Below are positions 33,059-42,419 of a stretch of DNA of 44,984 nucleotides, in pieces. This DNA is from Bacteroidota bacterium (GTDB lineage Bacteria; Bacteroidota; Bacteroidia; Palsa-965): assembly GCA_013298545.1 (NCBI GenBank), contig JAAFIA010000037.1, positions 1-44,984 on the forward strand. The letters run 5' to 3'. How positions within the stretch are numbered: the stretch's first letter is position 1; every line of letters begins with the position of its first letter. The position numbers and the translations under genes were made by a program. A model generated the notes under the pieces. That model was not told where the DNA came from. It did not search any database and was given only the letters and a program-made list of their open reading frames with translations.

Positions 33059-33487
33059 TTACAAATTCATCTTTGCATTCATACTTCTGACCCATTCCAA
33101 TGCTTTTGTTTCTTCTGTAAAAACACGTGTAGGTACTTTGGGTCGAAAAACGCGGATGTAAAAAGAGCAAACTTGCATCATGAGTTTGCTATTGATAAGC
33201 ATGGCAAAACAAGTTTGGTATTTCGCATATTCATTGTCCGAGCTATAACGCATAACTTCATTCGGAATTCGGGTAATGGTAATATTTCTAGCATCGAACA
33301 AAACGCCTTTAATTGTTTCGCCCATTACTTTTAATGCGTGTTCGTTGTGTGCTTTGACAATAGCTATGGTGAGTTCAAAATCAATGGTAACGACGACGTG
33401 TAAAATATCTTGCTCTGGCTCATAAACATCGGCCATCTGCGATCTGAAGAGAAAATTGGAAATGGATGAATTGGTAGTGGGGGGCAT
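33059..33487 (-). CDS. SpoIIAA/STAS-like small protein, paralogue 2 of 3
   Basis: 142 aa from the ATG at 33487; a TTG five codons upstream is also in frame. Contains VLFDARNITI, VMRYSSDNEYAKYQT, FYIRVFRP and PTRVFTEETKALEWV, aligning along its length with paralogues 1 and 3 but diverged elsewhere. It lies 77 bases from paralogue 1 and 142 bases from paralogue 3. Confidence 0.65.
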   Translation of the reverse strand: MPPTTNSSISNFLFRSQMADVYEPEQDILHVVVTIDFELTIAIVKAHNEHALKVMGETIKGVLFDARNITITRIPNEVMRYSSDNEYAKYQTCFAMLINSKLMMQVCSFYIRVFRPKVPTRVFTEETKALEWVRSMNAKMNL

Positions 33488-33629
33488 GAGCGAACAATTC
33501 AACCGAATGGCATTGTTTTTAAAAACAACGTATTCGATTCGTGGGACGTATCAAAATTACGATAAAGAAATCTTTTCAACTATCGTTTTTTCAAAGATAT
33601 AATTATAATCTCGATTATTACACGCAAAA

Positions 33630-34046
33630 CTACTTGTTTTCGATGCCATCTATGTATGGTTGAAGCCATTTTGTGGCTTCGCTGGCATCGGTAAAAATGC
33701 GTGTTGGTGTTTTGGGTTTAAAAACACGCAAATAAAAATTGGCAATGAGCTTTTGTGCGAGTCCTCGAATTAAGATGGCATACGCATTCTGATATTGAAT
33801 AAATTCATTATCGGCTACATAACGCATAACATCTGCAGGGTAATAGGTAAGTTCGATGTGCCTCATATCCATGAGAATAACCACCACTTTTTTATCTAAG
33901 ACTTCGGCAATACGGACATAAGCATCCTTGACCAATTCCAATGAAATTTCTTTATTGGCGGTCAGATCAACACAGACTAACCGATGCTCAATGGTAATTT
34001 TTGCCAGATCGGTTTCAAATATTTGCGCTTGTGTTTCTGCGATCAT
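33630..34046 (-). CDS. SpoIIAA/STAS-like small protein, paralogue 3 of 3, coupled to UDP-xylose synthase
   Basis: 138 aa. Contains [34 protein letters not shown] and [15 protein letters not shown]. Its ATG (34046-34044) overlaps the stop of the UDP-xylose synthase gene (34045-34043) in an ATGA junction, so it is translated after that enzyme. The coupling points to a link with this sugar branch; paralogues 1 and 2 are further along the same strand. Confidence 0.65.
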   Translation of the reverse strand: MIAETQAQIFETDLAKITIEHRLVCVDLTANKEISLELVKDAYVRIAEVLDKKVVVILMDMRHIELTYYPADVMRYVADNEFIQYQNAYAILIRGLAQKLIANFYLRVFKPKTPTRIFTDASEATKWLQPYIDGIENK

Positions 34047-35026
34047 TTCTTAACAAACTCGCGGTGTTCTTTTTTATGTAATTCGTCGGGCGAAAGTGTT
34101 TTAAAGTAAGCGTATGTTCTTTTGAGTCCTTCTGCCCGATCAATTTTCGGTTCCCAGTTGAGTATTTTTTTGGCAAGTGTAATGTCTGGGCGGCGTTGTT
34201 TGGGATCATCGGCAGGTAATGGATGAAAAACCATTTTCTGTGCAGTTCCGGTGAGTTTGATGATTTCTTCGCCAAATTCTTTGATGGTAATTTCTTGTGG
34301 GTTACCAACATTGACCGGACTTGAATAGTCGCTCAACAACAAGCGGTAAATGCCTTCAACCAAATCATCAACATAACAAAACGAACGGGTTTGTGAGCCG
34401 TCGCCAAAAACGGTTAAATCTTCGCCACGCAAAGCTTGTCCGATGAATGCCGGAAGCACACGTCCGTCGTTGAGACGCATGCGTGGCCCGTATGTATTAA
34501 AAATGCGTACGATGCGTGTTTCTACACCATGATAGGTGTGGTAGGCCATGGTCATGGCTTCCATGAAACGTTTCGCTTCGTCGTAAACACCGCGTGGCCC
34601 AATTGGATTGACATGGCCCCAGTAATCTTCTGTCTGTGGATGAACGAGTGGATCGCCATACACTTCGGATGTTGATGCCACGAGAATACGAGCTTGTTTG
34701 GCTTTTGCAAGGCCGAGCAAATTATGCGTTCCGAGCGACGACACTTTGAGTGTCTGAATGGGAATTTTCAGGTAGTCGATTGGACTTGCGGGTGATGCAA
34801 AATGCAAGATGTAGTCGAGGTTTCCGGGCACATGCACAAATTTGGAAACGTCGTGGTGATAAAATTCAAACCGTTCGTTGCTGAACAGGTGTTCAATATT
34901 TTTAAGATCGCCTGTAATGAGGTTATCCATGCCCATGACATGGCATCCTTCGGCAATAAAGCGATCGCAGAGATGTGAACCTAAAAAACCGGCAGCACCG
35001 GTAATGAGTACTCGTTTTGCAGCCAT
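34043..35026 (-). CDS. UDP-glucuronate decarboxylase (UDP-xylose synthase)
   Basis: 327 aa short-chain dehydrogenase-type enzyme: [15 protein letters not shown] (NAD site), [36 protein letters not shown] (Tyr-x3-Lys), [11 protein letters not shown] and [10 protein letters not shown]. These match the UXS family, which turns UDP-glucuronate into UDP-xylose. UDP-glucuronate would come from the UDP-glucose dehydrogenase at 36104. The GAAGF is typical. Confidence 0.93.
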   Translation of the reverse strand: MAAKRVLITGAAGFLGSHLCDRFIAEGCHVMGMDNLITGDLKNIEHLFSNERFEFYHHDVSKFVHVPGNLDYILHFASPASPIDYLKIPIQTLKVSSLGTHNLLGLAKAKQARILVASTSEVYGDPLVHPQTEDYWGHVNPIGPRGVYDEAKRFMEAMTMAYHTYHGVETRIVRIFNTYGPRMRLNDGRVLPAFIGQALRGEDLTVFGDGSQTRSFCYVDDLVEGIYRLLLSDYSSPVNVGNPQEITIKEFGEEIIKLTGTAQKMVFHPLPADDPKQRRPDITLAKKILNWEPKIDRAEGLKRTYAYFKTLSPDELHKKEHREFVKK

Positions 35027-35140
35027 TCGGAATAAAATTGAAGTAAATTGGAATGGTTGCGAAGGTACAAAAAGACAGGCGATGGTGTGCAGAAAAATCC
35101 AGTCGTGCAGAAATGCCGTAGATCATACTAAACTCATCCG

Positions 35141-36082
35141 ATGCGGCATTTCTATTTTTTTGTTTTGCTTCTTTTTTCTTCAACAGCAGCTTCCGGTCAA
35201 ACGGATGCGCGTGTTCCGTTGCGGCGTAATATTCAGTTTCATTATAGCAACGATTTTTTTACGGCAACAGATCACTACTATACGCAGGGGGTGCGCTTGG
35301 AATTGGCGTTACCAGCATTTCGTTTTTTGCGCAAAACGTATTTGTTTCCGAAATTGAAATCGGGCGCAGACGAAGCGTTTACCTTGGCTTTTAATCAGCA
35401 GTGTTTTACGCCCACATCGTTATATAATGACAATATTCTTTTTGGCGATCGGCCATTTGCTGGTGCGATTTCGTTATCGGCACAACGTATTTCTACAGAC
35501 ACGTTGCAACATTTAAAATTGAGTTCGGAATTGCAATTGGGTGGTGTTGGTCCGTGTTCGAATTGCGAAGAAACGCAACGTACGATTCACGATTGGCTGG
35601 ACAATATAGACCCACATGGTTGGCAACATCAAATAAGGAATGCGCCCTTGGTGAATTATAATTTACAGCTTGAAAAAGGTTTTGTAAACGCTAAGAACTT
35701 GCGTGTTGCGGGTGTAGGCACAGCGCGGGTAGGCTCGCTTTATACAAACCTGCAAATGGGTGCGGTGATTAGGGCGGGGAGGATGAATAATTATTTTCAT
35801 CCGTGGCAAAAAGGGCGCGATTTTCGGTGCTGGATTGTCGTTGGAGGAAGTGTACTTGGTGTTGGTTACAATGCGACGATGCAAGGCGGGTTGATGGGCG
35901 AAAAAAGTGTACATGTACTTTCTCCGAATCAAATCAACAGAGTAGTTTGGCGGGCGGATTACGGCTTGGAAGTGGCCTACAAAAAATTAAATGTGCACTA
36001 TTTATTTGTGGACATTAGCCCTGAATTTAAAACAGGCTTACGCCACCGCTGGGGGCATTGCAAAATTTCAGTATCGTTTTAA
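35141..36082 (+). CDS. LpxR-family lipid A 3'-O-deacylase, outer membrane
   Basis: 313 aa with a signal peptide (MRHFYFFVLLLFSSTAASGQ, 1-20). It has the LpxR/DUF2219 features: SNDFF...TDHYYTQG (37-50), DRPFAG (103-108) and a WLDNIDPHGWQHQI segment around the position of the catalytic His in Salmonella LpxR. LpxR removes the 3'-acyloxyacyl chain of lipid A in the outer membrane. It is the only plus-strand gene in this part of the polysaccharide region, placed between UDP-xylose synthase and UDP-glucose dehydrogenase. Confidence 0.85.
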   Translation: MRHFYFFVLLLFSSTAASGQTDARVPLRRNIQFHYSNDFFTATDHYYTQGVRLELALPAFRFLRKTYLFPKLKSGADEAFTLAFNQQCFTPTSLYNDNILFGDRPFAGAISLSAQRISTDTLQHLKLSSELQLGGVGPCSNCEETQRTIHDWLDNIDPHGWQHQIRNAPLVNYNLQLEKGFVNAKNLRVAGVGTARVGSLYTNLQMGAVIRAGRMNNYFHPWQKGRDFRCWIVVGGSVLGVGYNATMQGGLMGEKSVHVLSPNQINRVVWRADYGLEVAYKKLNVHYLFVDISPEFKTGLRHRWGHCKISVSF

Positions 36083-36103
36083 GCAAACGAATTTTCAACA
36101 ACC

Positions 36104-37420
36104 TTATTCAGGAACAACAGTAGCGCGTCCGATGCTGGCGTAATAATAGCCTTGCTCGGCCATTTGTTCGAGGCTATACAAATTGCGTCCGTCGAAGATG
36201 GCCTTGTTTTTCATCGAAGCATTCATCTTATCGAAATCGGGTGTGCGGAACAAACTCCATTCGGTGCAAATGATGAGTGCGTCTGCTTGGTTCAAAATAT
36301 CATAAGCATTTAAGCCGTAATGAATTTTATTGCCGATGGTTTTGCTCACATTGTCCATCGCTTCGGGATCGTAGGCGTAAACGGTTGCTCCTGCATTGAC
36401 CAATTCGTCGATGATGTAGAGTGCAGGTGCTTCGCGGATGTCGTCGGTATCGGGTTTAAAGGCGAGACCCCAGATGGCGATTTTTTTACCGTGCAGGTCG
36501 TTTTTGAAATAGGCGTTTACTTTGGGAATGATGATTGTTTTTTGTTTTTCGTTGATGGTCATCACCGCATTCAAAATCTGCATTTCTTGATTGACTTCAG
36601 CAGCGGATTTTGCGAGTGCTTGAACATCTTTCGGGAAGCAACTTCCGCCATAGCCGATTCCGGGAAACAAAAAGCGTTTTCCAATGCGATCGTCAGAGCC
36701 AATACCGATGCGCACTTTATCAACATCAGCACCGACTTTTTCGCAGAGGTTGGCAATCTCGTTCATGAATGTAATTTTTGTAGCGAGAAATGCGTTTGCG
36801 GCGTATTTGGTCAACTCGGCAGATTTTTCGTCCATGAACAAAATTGGGTTTCCTTGGCGGACGAATGGTTTGTACAATTCTTCCATGAGCTTACGCGCTT
36901 TTTCTCCGCTGCATCCGATTACAACACGATCGGGTTTCATAAAATCATCCACAGCAAATCCTTCGCGCAAAAATTCGGGATTGGATACTACATCAAATTC
37001 TACTTGTGCATTTTTTGCAATGGCGGCATGTACTTTTTCGGCTGTGCCAACAGGAACAGTACTTTTATCCACGATAACTTTGTAATCGGTGATGAGTGTA
37101 CCGAGCTGCGCGGCAACGCCGAGTACGTACGAAAGATCGGCAGAGCCATCTTCGCCTGGAGGTGTAGGAAGAGCGAGGAAAATAATTTTCGCGTTGGCAA
37201 TGGCTTTGGCAAGATCGGTGGTAAAGCGTAGGCGACCTTGTTTGATGTTGCGTTCAAAAAGTACGTCGAGGTGTGGTTCGTAAATCGGGATGATTCCGTT
37301 TTTCATTTTCTCGACTTTGGCTGCGTCAATATCAACACAGGTTACATCGTTTCCGGTTTCTGCCAAACAGGTTCCGGTAACGAGACCAACATAACCTGTT
37401 CCTACAACTGCGATATTCAT
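36104..37420 (-). CDS. ugd: UDP-glucose 6-dehydrogenase
   Basis: 438 aa: VGTGYVGLVTGTCLAETG (NAD site), KSTVPVGTAEKV, NPEFLREGFAVDDF, GYGGSCFPKDVQA (catalytic Cys) and DDIREAPAL at the C-terminal domain. It oxidises UDP-glucose to UDP-glucuronate, feeding UDP-xylose synthase at 34043. It is 3 bases downstream of the ATPase-DUF4435 gene and in the same transcript. Confidence 0.96.
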   Translation of the reverse strand: MNIAVVGTGYVGLVTGTCLAETGNDVTCVDIDAAKVEKMKNGIIPIYEPHLDVLFERNIKQGRLRFTTDLAKAIANAKIIFLALPTPPGEDGSADLSYVLGVAAQLGTLITDYKVIVDKSTVPVGTAEKVHAAIAKNAQVEFDVVSNPEFLREGFAVDDFMKPDRVVIGCSGEKARKLMEELYKPFVRQGNPILFMDEKSAELTKYAANAFLATKITFMNEIANLCEKVGADVDKVRIGIGSDDRIGKRFLFPGIGYGGSCFPKDVQALAKSAAEVNQEMQILNAVMTINEKQKTIIIPKVNAYFKNDLHGKKIAIWGLAFKPDTDDIREAPALYIIDELVNAGATVYAYDPEAMDNVSKTIGNKIHYGLNAYDILNQADALIICTEWSLFRTPDFDKMNASMKNKAIFDGRNLYSLEQMAEQGYYYASIGRATVVPE

Positions 37421-37423
37421 AAT

Positions 37424-39061
37424 TTATTGAGTTAAAATGATTTTTTCGATTTGGGATTTGAACCAGTTAGTTTTTGCTAGTTCAATTGTTTGGATATTTT
37501 TCGGGCGGAATTCTCCACAGTATTTTTTCATGGAAAAAACCTTGTAATATGTCTCAAAATCATCGGACTTGAGCATTACGAGAATTGCAGAAGAATTTTC
37601 TTCAAATTCTTTACGGCGTTCTTGTTGCCCTTCTGCTTTGAAATAGGGGTAACTATTTCGGCTTCGATGAAGACCTAGAGCAATATCTGCAATAAGTCTA
37701 TTTTTTTCTTGCGTAATTTGTTTTTCGTACTGCTGCTTGTCAAACGTTTCACCTTTTTGTGAAAAATAAGCTACTATATTTTCGGGATGATAGAGGTAAT
37801 TTTCAAAGCAGTAATAGTTGAGCAGTAAAAACCGTTTTTTCTCAGCCATAATTTCCTCACGTTCATCATCTGTAAGGAAATCACGATCAGCAAGTCCTTC
37901 ATAAGGTTCTGTGTTTGTTCGGAAGTAAACATCGTTGCGATCAACAGCATCGACAAAAACAACATCTTGGAGCAGCATTGTATTGTAGATTTTAGCATTT
38001 GCTCGTTCTGCAAAAACAATGCGTTTATCGCTCAAGAGTGCGGCAAGGGATGCTGATGGGATTGCGATTTCAAAAACTTCGTAGCCTGCTTTTAATGCGG
38101 GTGTAATAAGTTGCGGTTTATCGAAATCTAAATTATCGAGATCAATAATTGCGGCATGATTAGACTCATTTGCATATTCAATAAATCCAAGGGAATGACT
38201 TGCTGTCCATAGTTGGCAATTATCCGGAATCCAGTTTTCGACAACTTCTTTAAGAAGTTTCTTTTGCAAGGTTGTATTCAAATGAACATCAAGTTCATCG
38301 ATAAAATAAATGGTATTTTGATAGTTCTGCTGGCGAACAAAGAAGTTTAGCAAAATATTGAATACTTCTTTCTCCCCAGTACTTAACATATTATAATGAT
38401 ACTCAGATTCACCTTTCTTAAATCGGACATCAGCTCCTTCACCTCCTCCAGAAGGAATTAAAGAACTGAGTTGTAGCGAAATATGTTCTGTGTTCCCAAA
38501 GACTCTACTAATTGCTTCATTTAATGGCTTAAGAAATTGTAAACGAACTTCTCCCGATGTTTTTTCCGAATGGTCTTGATACGCTTGCAAAAGGCGGCGA
38601 GCAATTAGTTCTAAGTCATTGTACAATCGAAAATCACGAGCGGCGTAACTTGAAGGTCTGTCTAAATCACCACTTAGTGTTGCATTAATATCAGATCGTT
38701 GATTATATCTAAGAAAAGGAACTTGTCTTAAAGCAGACCTACCATAAAACAAGGTTTCATTACTAATTCCTTTAGTTCGAATACCGGAATAACCAAAATA
38801 GTCAATGCCACTTCCATCAGAAAAACTTACAAGTATTCTGTATTCTTCTTGATTCCTTTTAGTGAAATAACCTTGTGGCGGTTTAAATTCGATTTCTCCT
38901 TTGGGGTTAACTAATTCAAACGCATCAAACACCGAACTCTTTCCACTTCCATTCGCACCAATCAGCAAGACCAATTTTGGCGGTGTTTGCAGACTCGACA
39001 AATCTATTGTCAGGTCTGTAAATCGCTTAAAATTTTGAAGTTGTAGCTTGGAGATAAACAT
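37424..39061 (-). CDS. AAA15-type ATPase fused to a DUF4435/TOPRIM-like domain (candidate single-gene PARIS-type defence protein)
   Basis: 545 aa. N-terminal ABC/RecF-like ATPase: GANGSGKSS Walker A (35-43), LSTGEKE signature (226-232), IDELDVHL Walker B (254-261), ASH His-loop (287-289). The C-terminal part from about residue 345 looks like DUF4435/TOPRIM: IVFAERANAKIY (Glu352), VDAVDRNDVYF and GLADRDF (Asp392-x-Asp394), then YYCFENYLYHPENI. In PARIS anti-phage systems an AAA15 ATPase (AriA) works with a DUF4435 nuclease (AriB), and merged single-gene forms are known. Here the acidic residue usual after the first Glu is Asn355, so the catalytic set may be altered. An OLD-family nuclease is the alternative. 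The gene is 11 bases after the DegT-family aminotransferase stop and 3 bases before ugd, inside a sugar-precursor transcript. Confidence 0.75.
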   Translation of the reverse strand: MFISKLQLQNFKRFTDLTIDLSSLQTPPKLVLLIGANGSGKSSVFDAFELVNPKGEIEFKPPQGYFTKRNQEEYRILVSFSDGSGIDYFGYSGIRTKGISNETLFYGRSALRQVPFLRYNQRSDINATLSGDLDRPSSYAARDFRLYNDLELIARRLLQAYQDHSEKTSGEVRLQFLKPLNEAISRVFGNTEHISLQLSSLIPSGGGEGADVRFKKGESEYHYNMLSTGEKEVFNILLNFFVRQQNYQNTIYFIDELDVHLNTTLQKKLLKEVVENWIPDNCQLWTASHSLGFIEYANESNHAAIIDLDNLDFDKPQLITPALKAGYEVFEIAIPSASLAALLSDKRIVFAERANAKIYNTMLLQDVVFVDAVDRNDVYFRTNTEPYEGLADRDFLTDDEREEIMAEKKRFLLLNYYCFENYLYHPENIVAYFSQKGETFDKQQYEKQITQEKNRLIADIALGLHRSRNSYPYFKAEGQQERRKEFEENSSAILVMLKSDDFETYYKVFSMKKYCGEFRPKNIQTIELAKTNWFKSQIEKIILTQ

Positions 39062-39072
39062 GTTCTGTTATT

Positions 39073-40215
39073 TTACTGATTCACAAATTCTAAAACAGCA
39101 TCAGTGATGTATTTCAAGGTTTCTTCGTTTAATTCGCTGTGCATGGGTAACGAAACAACACAGGCACATAATTTTTCTGTAACCGGAAATGCGCCGGATA
39201 CATAGCGTTCGCTTTGATAAGCTTTCTGCATGTGCAGAGGAACGGGGTAATACACCATAGACGGAATTCCTTTATCGGCAAGGTATTTGCGTAATGCGTC
39301 GCGATCTACGTTTTGTAGTTGGAGGGTGTATTGGTGAAAAACGTGCGTGGTATTTTTTGCGCGGGCTGGTGTTTTAATTTTTGGATTTCCAGCGAGTGCG
39401 TTATCGTAATAATTAGCGGCGGCATTTCGTGCGGCGGCGTATTCGTCGAGATGACGTAATTTGATGCGCAGAATAGCGGCTTGAATGCTATCGAGGCGTG
39501 AGTTAACACCAATGCTGTCGTGATAATATTGAATGCGTTGGCCGTGGTTGGCGATCATTTGCATTTTAGCGGCAAGCTCATCGTCGTTGGTGTACATGGC
39601 ACCGCCATCGCCGTAGCAACCGAGATTTTTTGATGGGAAGAAAGAGGTGCAACCGATGTGTCCAATTGTTCCTGCTTTTTGTTTTTTACCGTCGGCACGA
39701 GTATAGTCTGCACCAATGGCTTGTGCAACATCTTCGATGATGAAGAGGTTGTGTTTTTGCGCAAGTTGCATGAGGCGTTCCATATCGGCGCATTGACCGA
39801 AGAGGTGAACGGGAACGATGGCTTTGGTATTGGGGGTGATGGCTTTTTCAATAGCTTCGATGTTGATGTCGAAAGTATCGGGATAAACATCAACGAGTAC
39901 GGGAGTAAGTCCGAGCAGGGCAATGACTTCGGCAGTAGCGGCATAAGTAAAGCTTGCTGTAATGACTTCGTCGCCTTGTTTGAGGCCGAGTGCCATCATG
40001 GCAATTTGCAGGGCATCGGTTCCGTTTGCGCAGGGAATGACATGCTTTACGCCTAAATAGGTTTCGAGTTCAGCTTTAAACGATTTGACTTCTGGCCCAT
40101 TGATAAAAGCAGACGAACGAATGACGCCGAGTACTGCAGCATCAATTTCTGATTGAATTTTTTCGTACTGGCCGAAGAGATCGACCATGTGAATTTTCTT
40201 TGTTACTGACTCCAT
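39073..40215 (-). CDS. DegT/DnrJ/EryC1 aminotransferase, WbpE-like
   Basis: 380 aa PLP aminotransferase: NGTDALQIAMMALG, ITASFTYAATAEVI, VPVHLFGQCADM, EDVAQAIGADY and SFFPSKNLGCYGDGG with the PLP lysine. The last is the WbpE/WlbC signature. It converts the 3-keto UDP-sugar to the 3-amino sugar between the WbpB and WbpD steps. It is the first gene of the block with the ATPase-DUF4435 gene and ugd, about 7 kb from wbpB/wbpD-like genes. Confidence 0.93.
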   Translation of the reverse strand: MESVTKKIHMVDLFGQYEKIQSEIDAAVLGVIRSSAFINGPEVKSFKAELETYLGVKHVIPCANGTDALQIAMMALGLKQGDEVITASFTYAATAEVIALLGLTPVLVDVYPDTFDINIEAIEKAITPNTKAIVPVHLFGQCADMERLMQLAQKHNLFIIEDVAQAIGADYTRADGKKQKAGTIGHIGCTSFFPSKNLGCYGDGGAMYTNDDELAAKMQMIANHGQRIQYYHDSIGVNSRLDSIQAAILRIKLRHLDEYAAARNAAANYYDNALAGNPKIKTPARAKNTTHVFHQYTLQLQNVDRDALRKYLADKGIPSMVYYPVPLHMQKAYQSERYVSGAFPVTEKLCACVVSLPMHSELNEETLKYITDAVLEFVNQ

Positions 40216-40367
40216 ACGATTAGAAACGTTTGAATCTCGCGAAGATAGCTATTTTCGTGCTGAACAGGTTGATTTCGGGTTACTAGCGGGCGATTTGGCT
40301 TTAATTAACGTTGTTTTTACGAAAAGGATAAAAGCCGGATATTTGGAAGGAGTTTGTTTATCTTTAC

Positions 40368-41138
40368 ATGGTTATGAAAAAAGTATTTTTAGTTGCTTTT
40401 AGTTTGCTTTTGTTTGTGGCTGGTAGCTATGCTGGTCCGGGCAAAACCATTAAGGATACGGTTATTTCGTGTGGTGCGTTTTCGGCATCGTATGCGTTTC
40501 AGTTGCCGGGTGGTGATTTAGCCAAACGTTTTGGGCCAAATTCAAATGCGGGTGCATCGGCTTGGTATAAAACAGATCGCAACTTTTTTTACAATGTGAG
40601 TTGGTCGTATATTTTCGGGCAGCAGCTCACGAGTACAACGATTTTCGACAGTATTGCTACGGTTGATGGTTTTGTGATTGATCGGGAAGGGAAATATGCC
40701 GACGTGCGAATTTTCGAGCGTGGTTTTACGTTGGGCGTGAATGCCGGAAAATTATTCCCGATGCTTGGGCCAAATCCAAATTGTGGCTTGTTGACGACAG
40801 TTGGTTTGGGTTGGATTCAGCACAAATACCGCATTTATGATAATGGTGCGCGGACGCCACAATTATCGAAGGAATATTTGAAGGGGTATGATCGGTTGAC
40901 GGGTGGTTTGGCGGTTACCGAATTTGTGGGGTATTGGTTTATGAGCAACAATCGTTTTGTGAATTTTTATGCGGGGATTGAGGCGACGCAGGGATTTACG
41001 AAGAGTTTGCGTTCATGGGATTATACATTGATGAAAGCGGATACGGAGCGTCGGATGGATTTGTTGTGGGGTGTGCGTGTGGGTTGGGTGATTCCGATTT
41101 ATCAAGGTGGCGGAAAAGAGTATTACTATAATTATTAA
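40368..41138 (+). CDS. Outer-membrane beta-barrel protein upstream of kdtA
   Basis: 256 aa, ATG at 40368 with a second ATG at 40374 that gives MKKVFLVAFSLLLFVAGSYA, a good signal peptide. Mature part is strand-rich (FFYNVSWSYIFGQQ, GFTLGVNAGKLFPM, CGLLTTVGLGWIQHKYRI, LLWGVRVGWVIPIYQGG). It sits 3 bases before the kdtA gene, a conserved position. Function unknown. A TATCTTTA box lies just before the first ATG. Confidence 0.7.
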   Translation: MVMKKVFLVAFSLLLFVAGSYAGPGKTIKDTVISCGAFSASYAFQLPGGDLAKRFGPNSNAGASAWYKTDRNFFYNVSWSYIFGQQLTSTTIFDSIATVDGFVIDREGKYADVRIFERGFTLGVNAGKLFPMLGPNPNCGLLTTVGLGWIQHKYRIYDNGARTPQLSKEYLKGYDRLTGGLAVTEFVGYWFMSNNRFVNFYAGIEATQGFTKSLRSWDYTLMKADTERRMDLLWGVRVGWVIPIYQGGGKEYYYNY

Positions 41139-41141
41139 TTC

Positions 41142-42419
41142 ATGCGGGGGCTGTACACATTTAATTTATGGTTGTATTTGCTGGCAATTCGCGCAGCATC
41201 GCTCTTCAATACAAAAGCAAAATTATGGTTGCGCGGACGCAAAGGGTGGAAACATTATTTGCAGTCGCGTTTGAAAGAAGATAAGCCAACGCTTTGGTTT
41301 CATTGTGCGTCGTTAGGTGAATTTGAGCAAGGGCGACCGTTGATGGAACGTATGCGTCGTGATTATCCCGCGTATCGGATTTTACTCACTTTTTTTTCGC
41401 CATCGGGTTACGAGGTGCGCAAAAATTATGCGGGTGCAGATGTGGTGTGTTATTTACCACTTGATACACCGAGCAATGCGCGCGCGTTTATGGATATCGT
41501 AAAGCCGAAGGCTGCATTTTTTGTGAAGTATGAGTTTTGGTTTAATACGTTGCGGGAGTTGGAGAAAAGAGGAGTTCCACATTATTTAATTTCAGCCATT
41601 TTTCGGGCCGATCAACATTTCTTTAAGTCGTGGGGTGGCTGGTTTCGGAAGGCTTTGCAGGGGTATGATTTTATTTTCACGCAGGATGAAGAGTCCTTGC
41701 GTTTGCTCCGCAACATTGGTATTAAGCAAGCTGAGGCTGCTGGCGATACGCGTTTTGATCGTGTAGCGGAGATTGCGAAACAGGCGAAGGATATTTCGCT
41801 TGCGGCAACTTTTGCGGGAGAAGAAAAAAATATTGTTGTTGCTGGTAGTACCTGGCCGTCGGATGAGGAGTATTTGTTTCCGGCATTGCGGGGCGTATTA
41901 TCGGATTCTTGGAAATTGATTATTGCGCCGCATGAATTGGGCGAGGCGCATTTGGCCGCCATTGAAAAAGGCTTGCAGGAGCAGGCGGGTATAACGTCAG
42001 AAAAAATTGTGCGTTATTCGTTAGCAACGGAAGATACAGTTGGTAAGATGCGTGTTTTAGTGATTGATAATATTGGGATGTTATCGTCGTTGTATCGTTA
42101 TGGGCGCGTGGCTTATGTGGGGGGGGGATTTGGGAAGGCGGTTCACAATACGTTGGAGGCGGCGATTTGGAATATGCCTGTAATTTGCGGGCCGGCGCAT
42201 GCAAAATTTAAAGAAATAGGCGGGTTGATTTTGTGCGGGGGGGCTTTTGCGGTTTCGAGTGGTGAGCAGTTGAAATCATTCCTCGGTAATTTTTTATCCG
42301 GCGATTCAAAAGTCATTGATAATGCCGGATTTGAGGCGGGGAAATTCACACTCGATCAAACTGGTGCCACAGAAAAAATCATGCGTGTGATTGGTGGATC
42401 AATCGTTAAACACCCATGA
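41142..42419 (+). CDS. kdtA: 3-deoxy-D-manno-octulosonic acid transferase (Kdo transferase)
   Basis: 425 aa with an N-terminal membrane anchor. CASLGEFEQGRPL contains the catalytic Glu60 of the GT30 family; VKYEFWFN, GSTWPSDEE, IAPHELGEAH, YVGGGFGKAVHNTLEAA and CGPAHAKFKEI are all KdtA motifs. It transfers Kdo from CMP-Kdo to lipid IVA at the inner membrane. The 3' end overlaps the convergent porin gene by 21 bases. Confidence 0.96.
   Translation: MRGLYTFNLWLYLLAIRAASLFNTKAKLWLRGRKGWKHYLQSRLKEDKPTLWFHCASLGEFEQGRPLMERMRRDYPAYRILLTFFSPSGYEVRKNYAGADVVCYLPLDTPSNARAFMDIVKPKAAFFVKYEFWFNTLRELEKRGVPHYLISAIFRADQHFFKSWGGWFRKALQGYDFIFTQDEESLRLLRNIGIKQAEAAGDTRFDRVAEIAKQAKDISLAATFAGEEKNIVVAGSTWPSDEEYLFPALRGVLSDSWKLIIAPHELGEAHLAAIEKGLQEQAGITSEKIVRYSLATEDTVGKMRVLVIDNIGMLSSLYRYGRVAYVGGGFGKAVHNTLEAAIWNMPVICGPAHAKFKEIGGLILCGGAFAVSSGEQLKSFLGNFLSGDSKVIDNAGFEAGKFTLDQTGATEKIMRVIGGSIVKHP

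Noticed and set aside
36020-36035. Sequence like the AAACAGGCT end of the hairpin element inside lpxR
   Set aside because: It is a short chance match within a coding region and lacks the rest of the arm.
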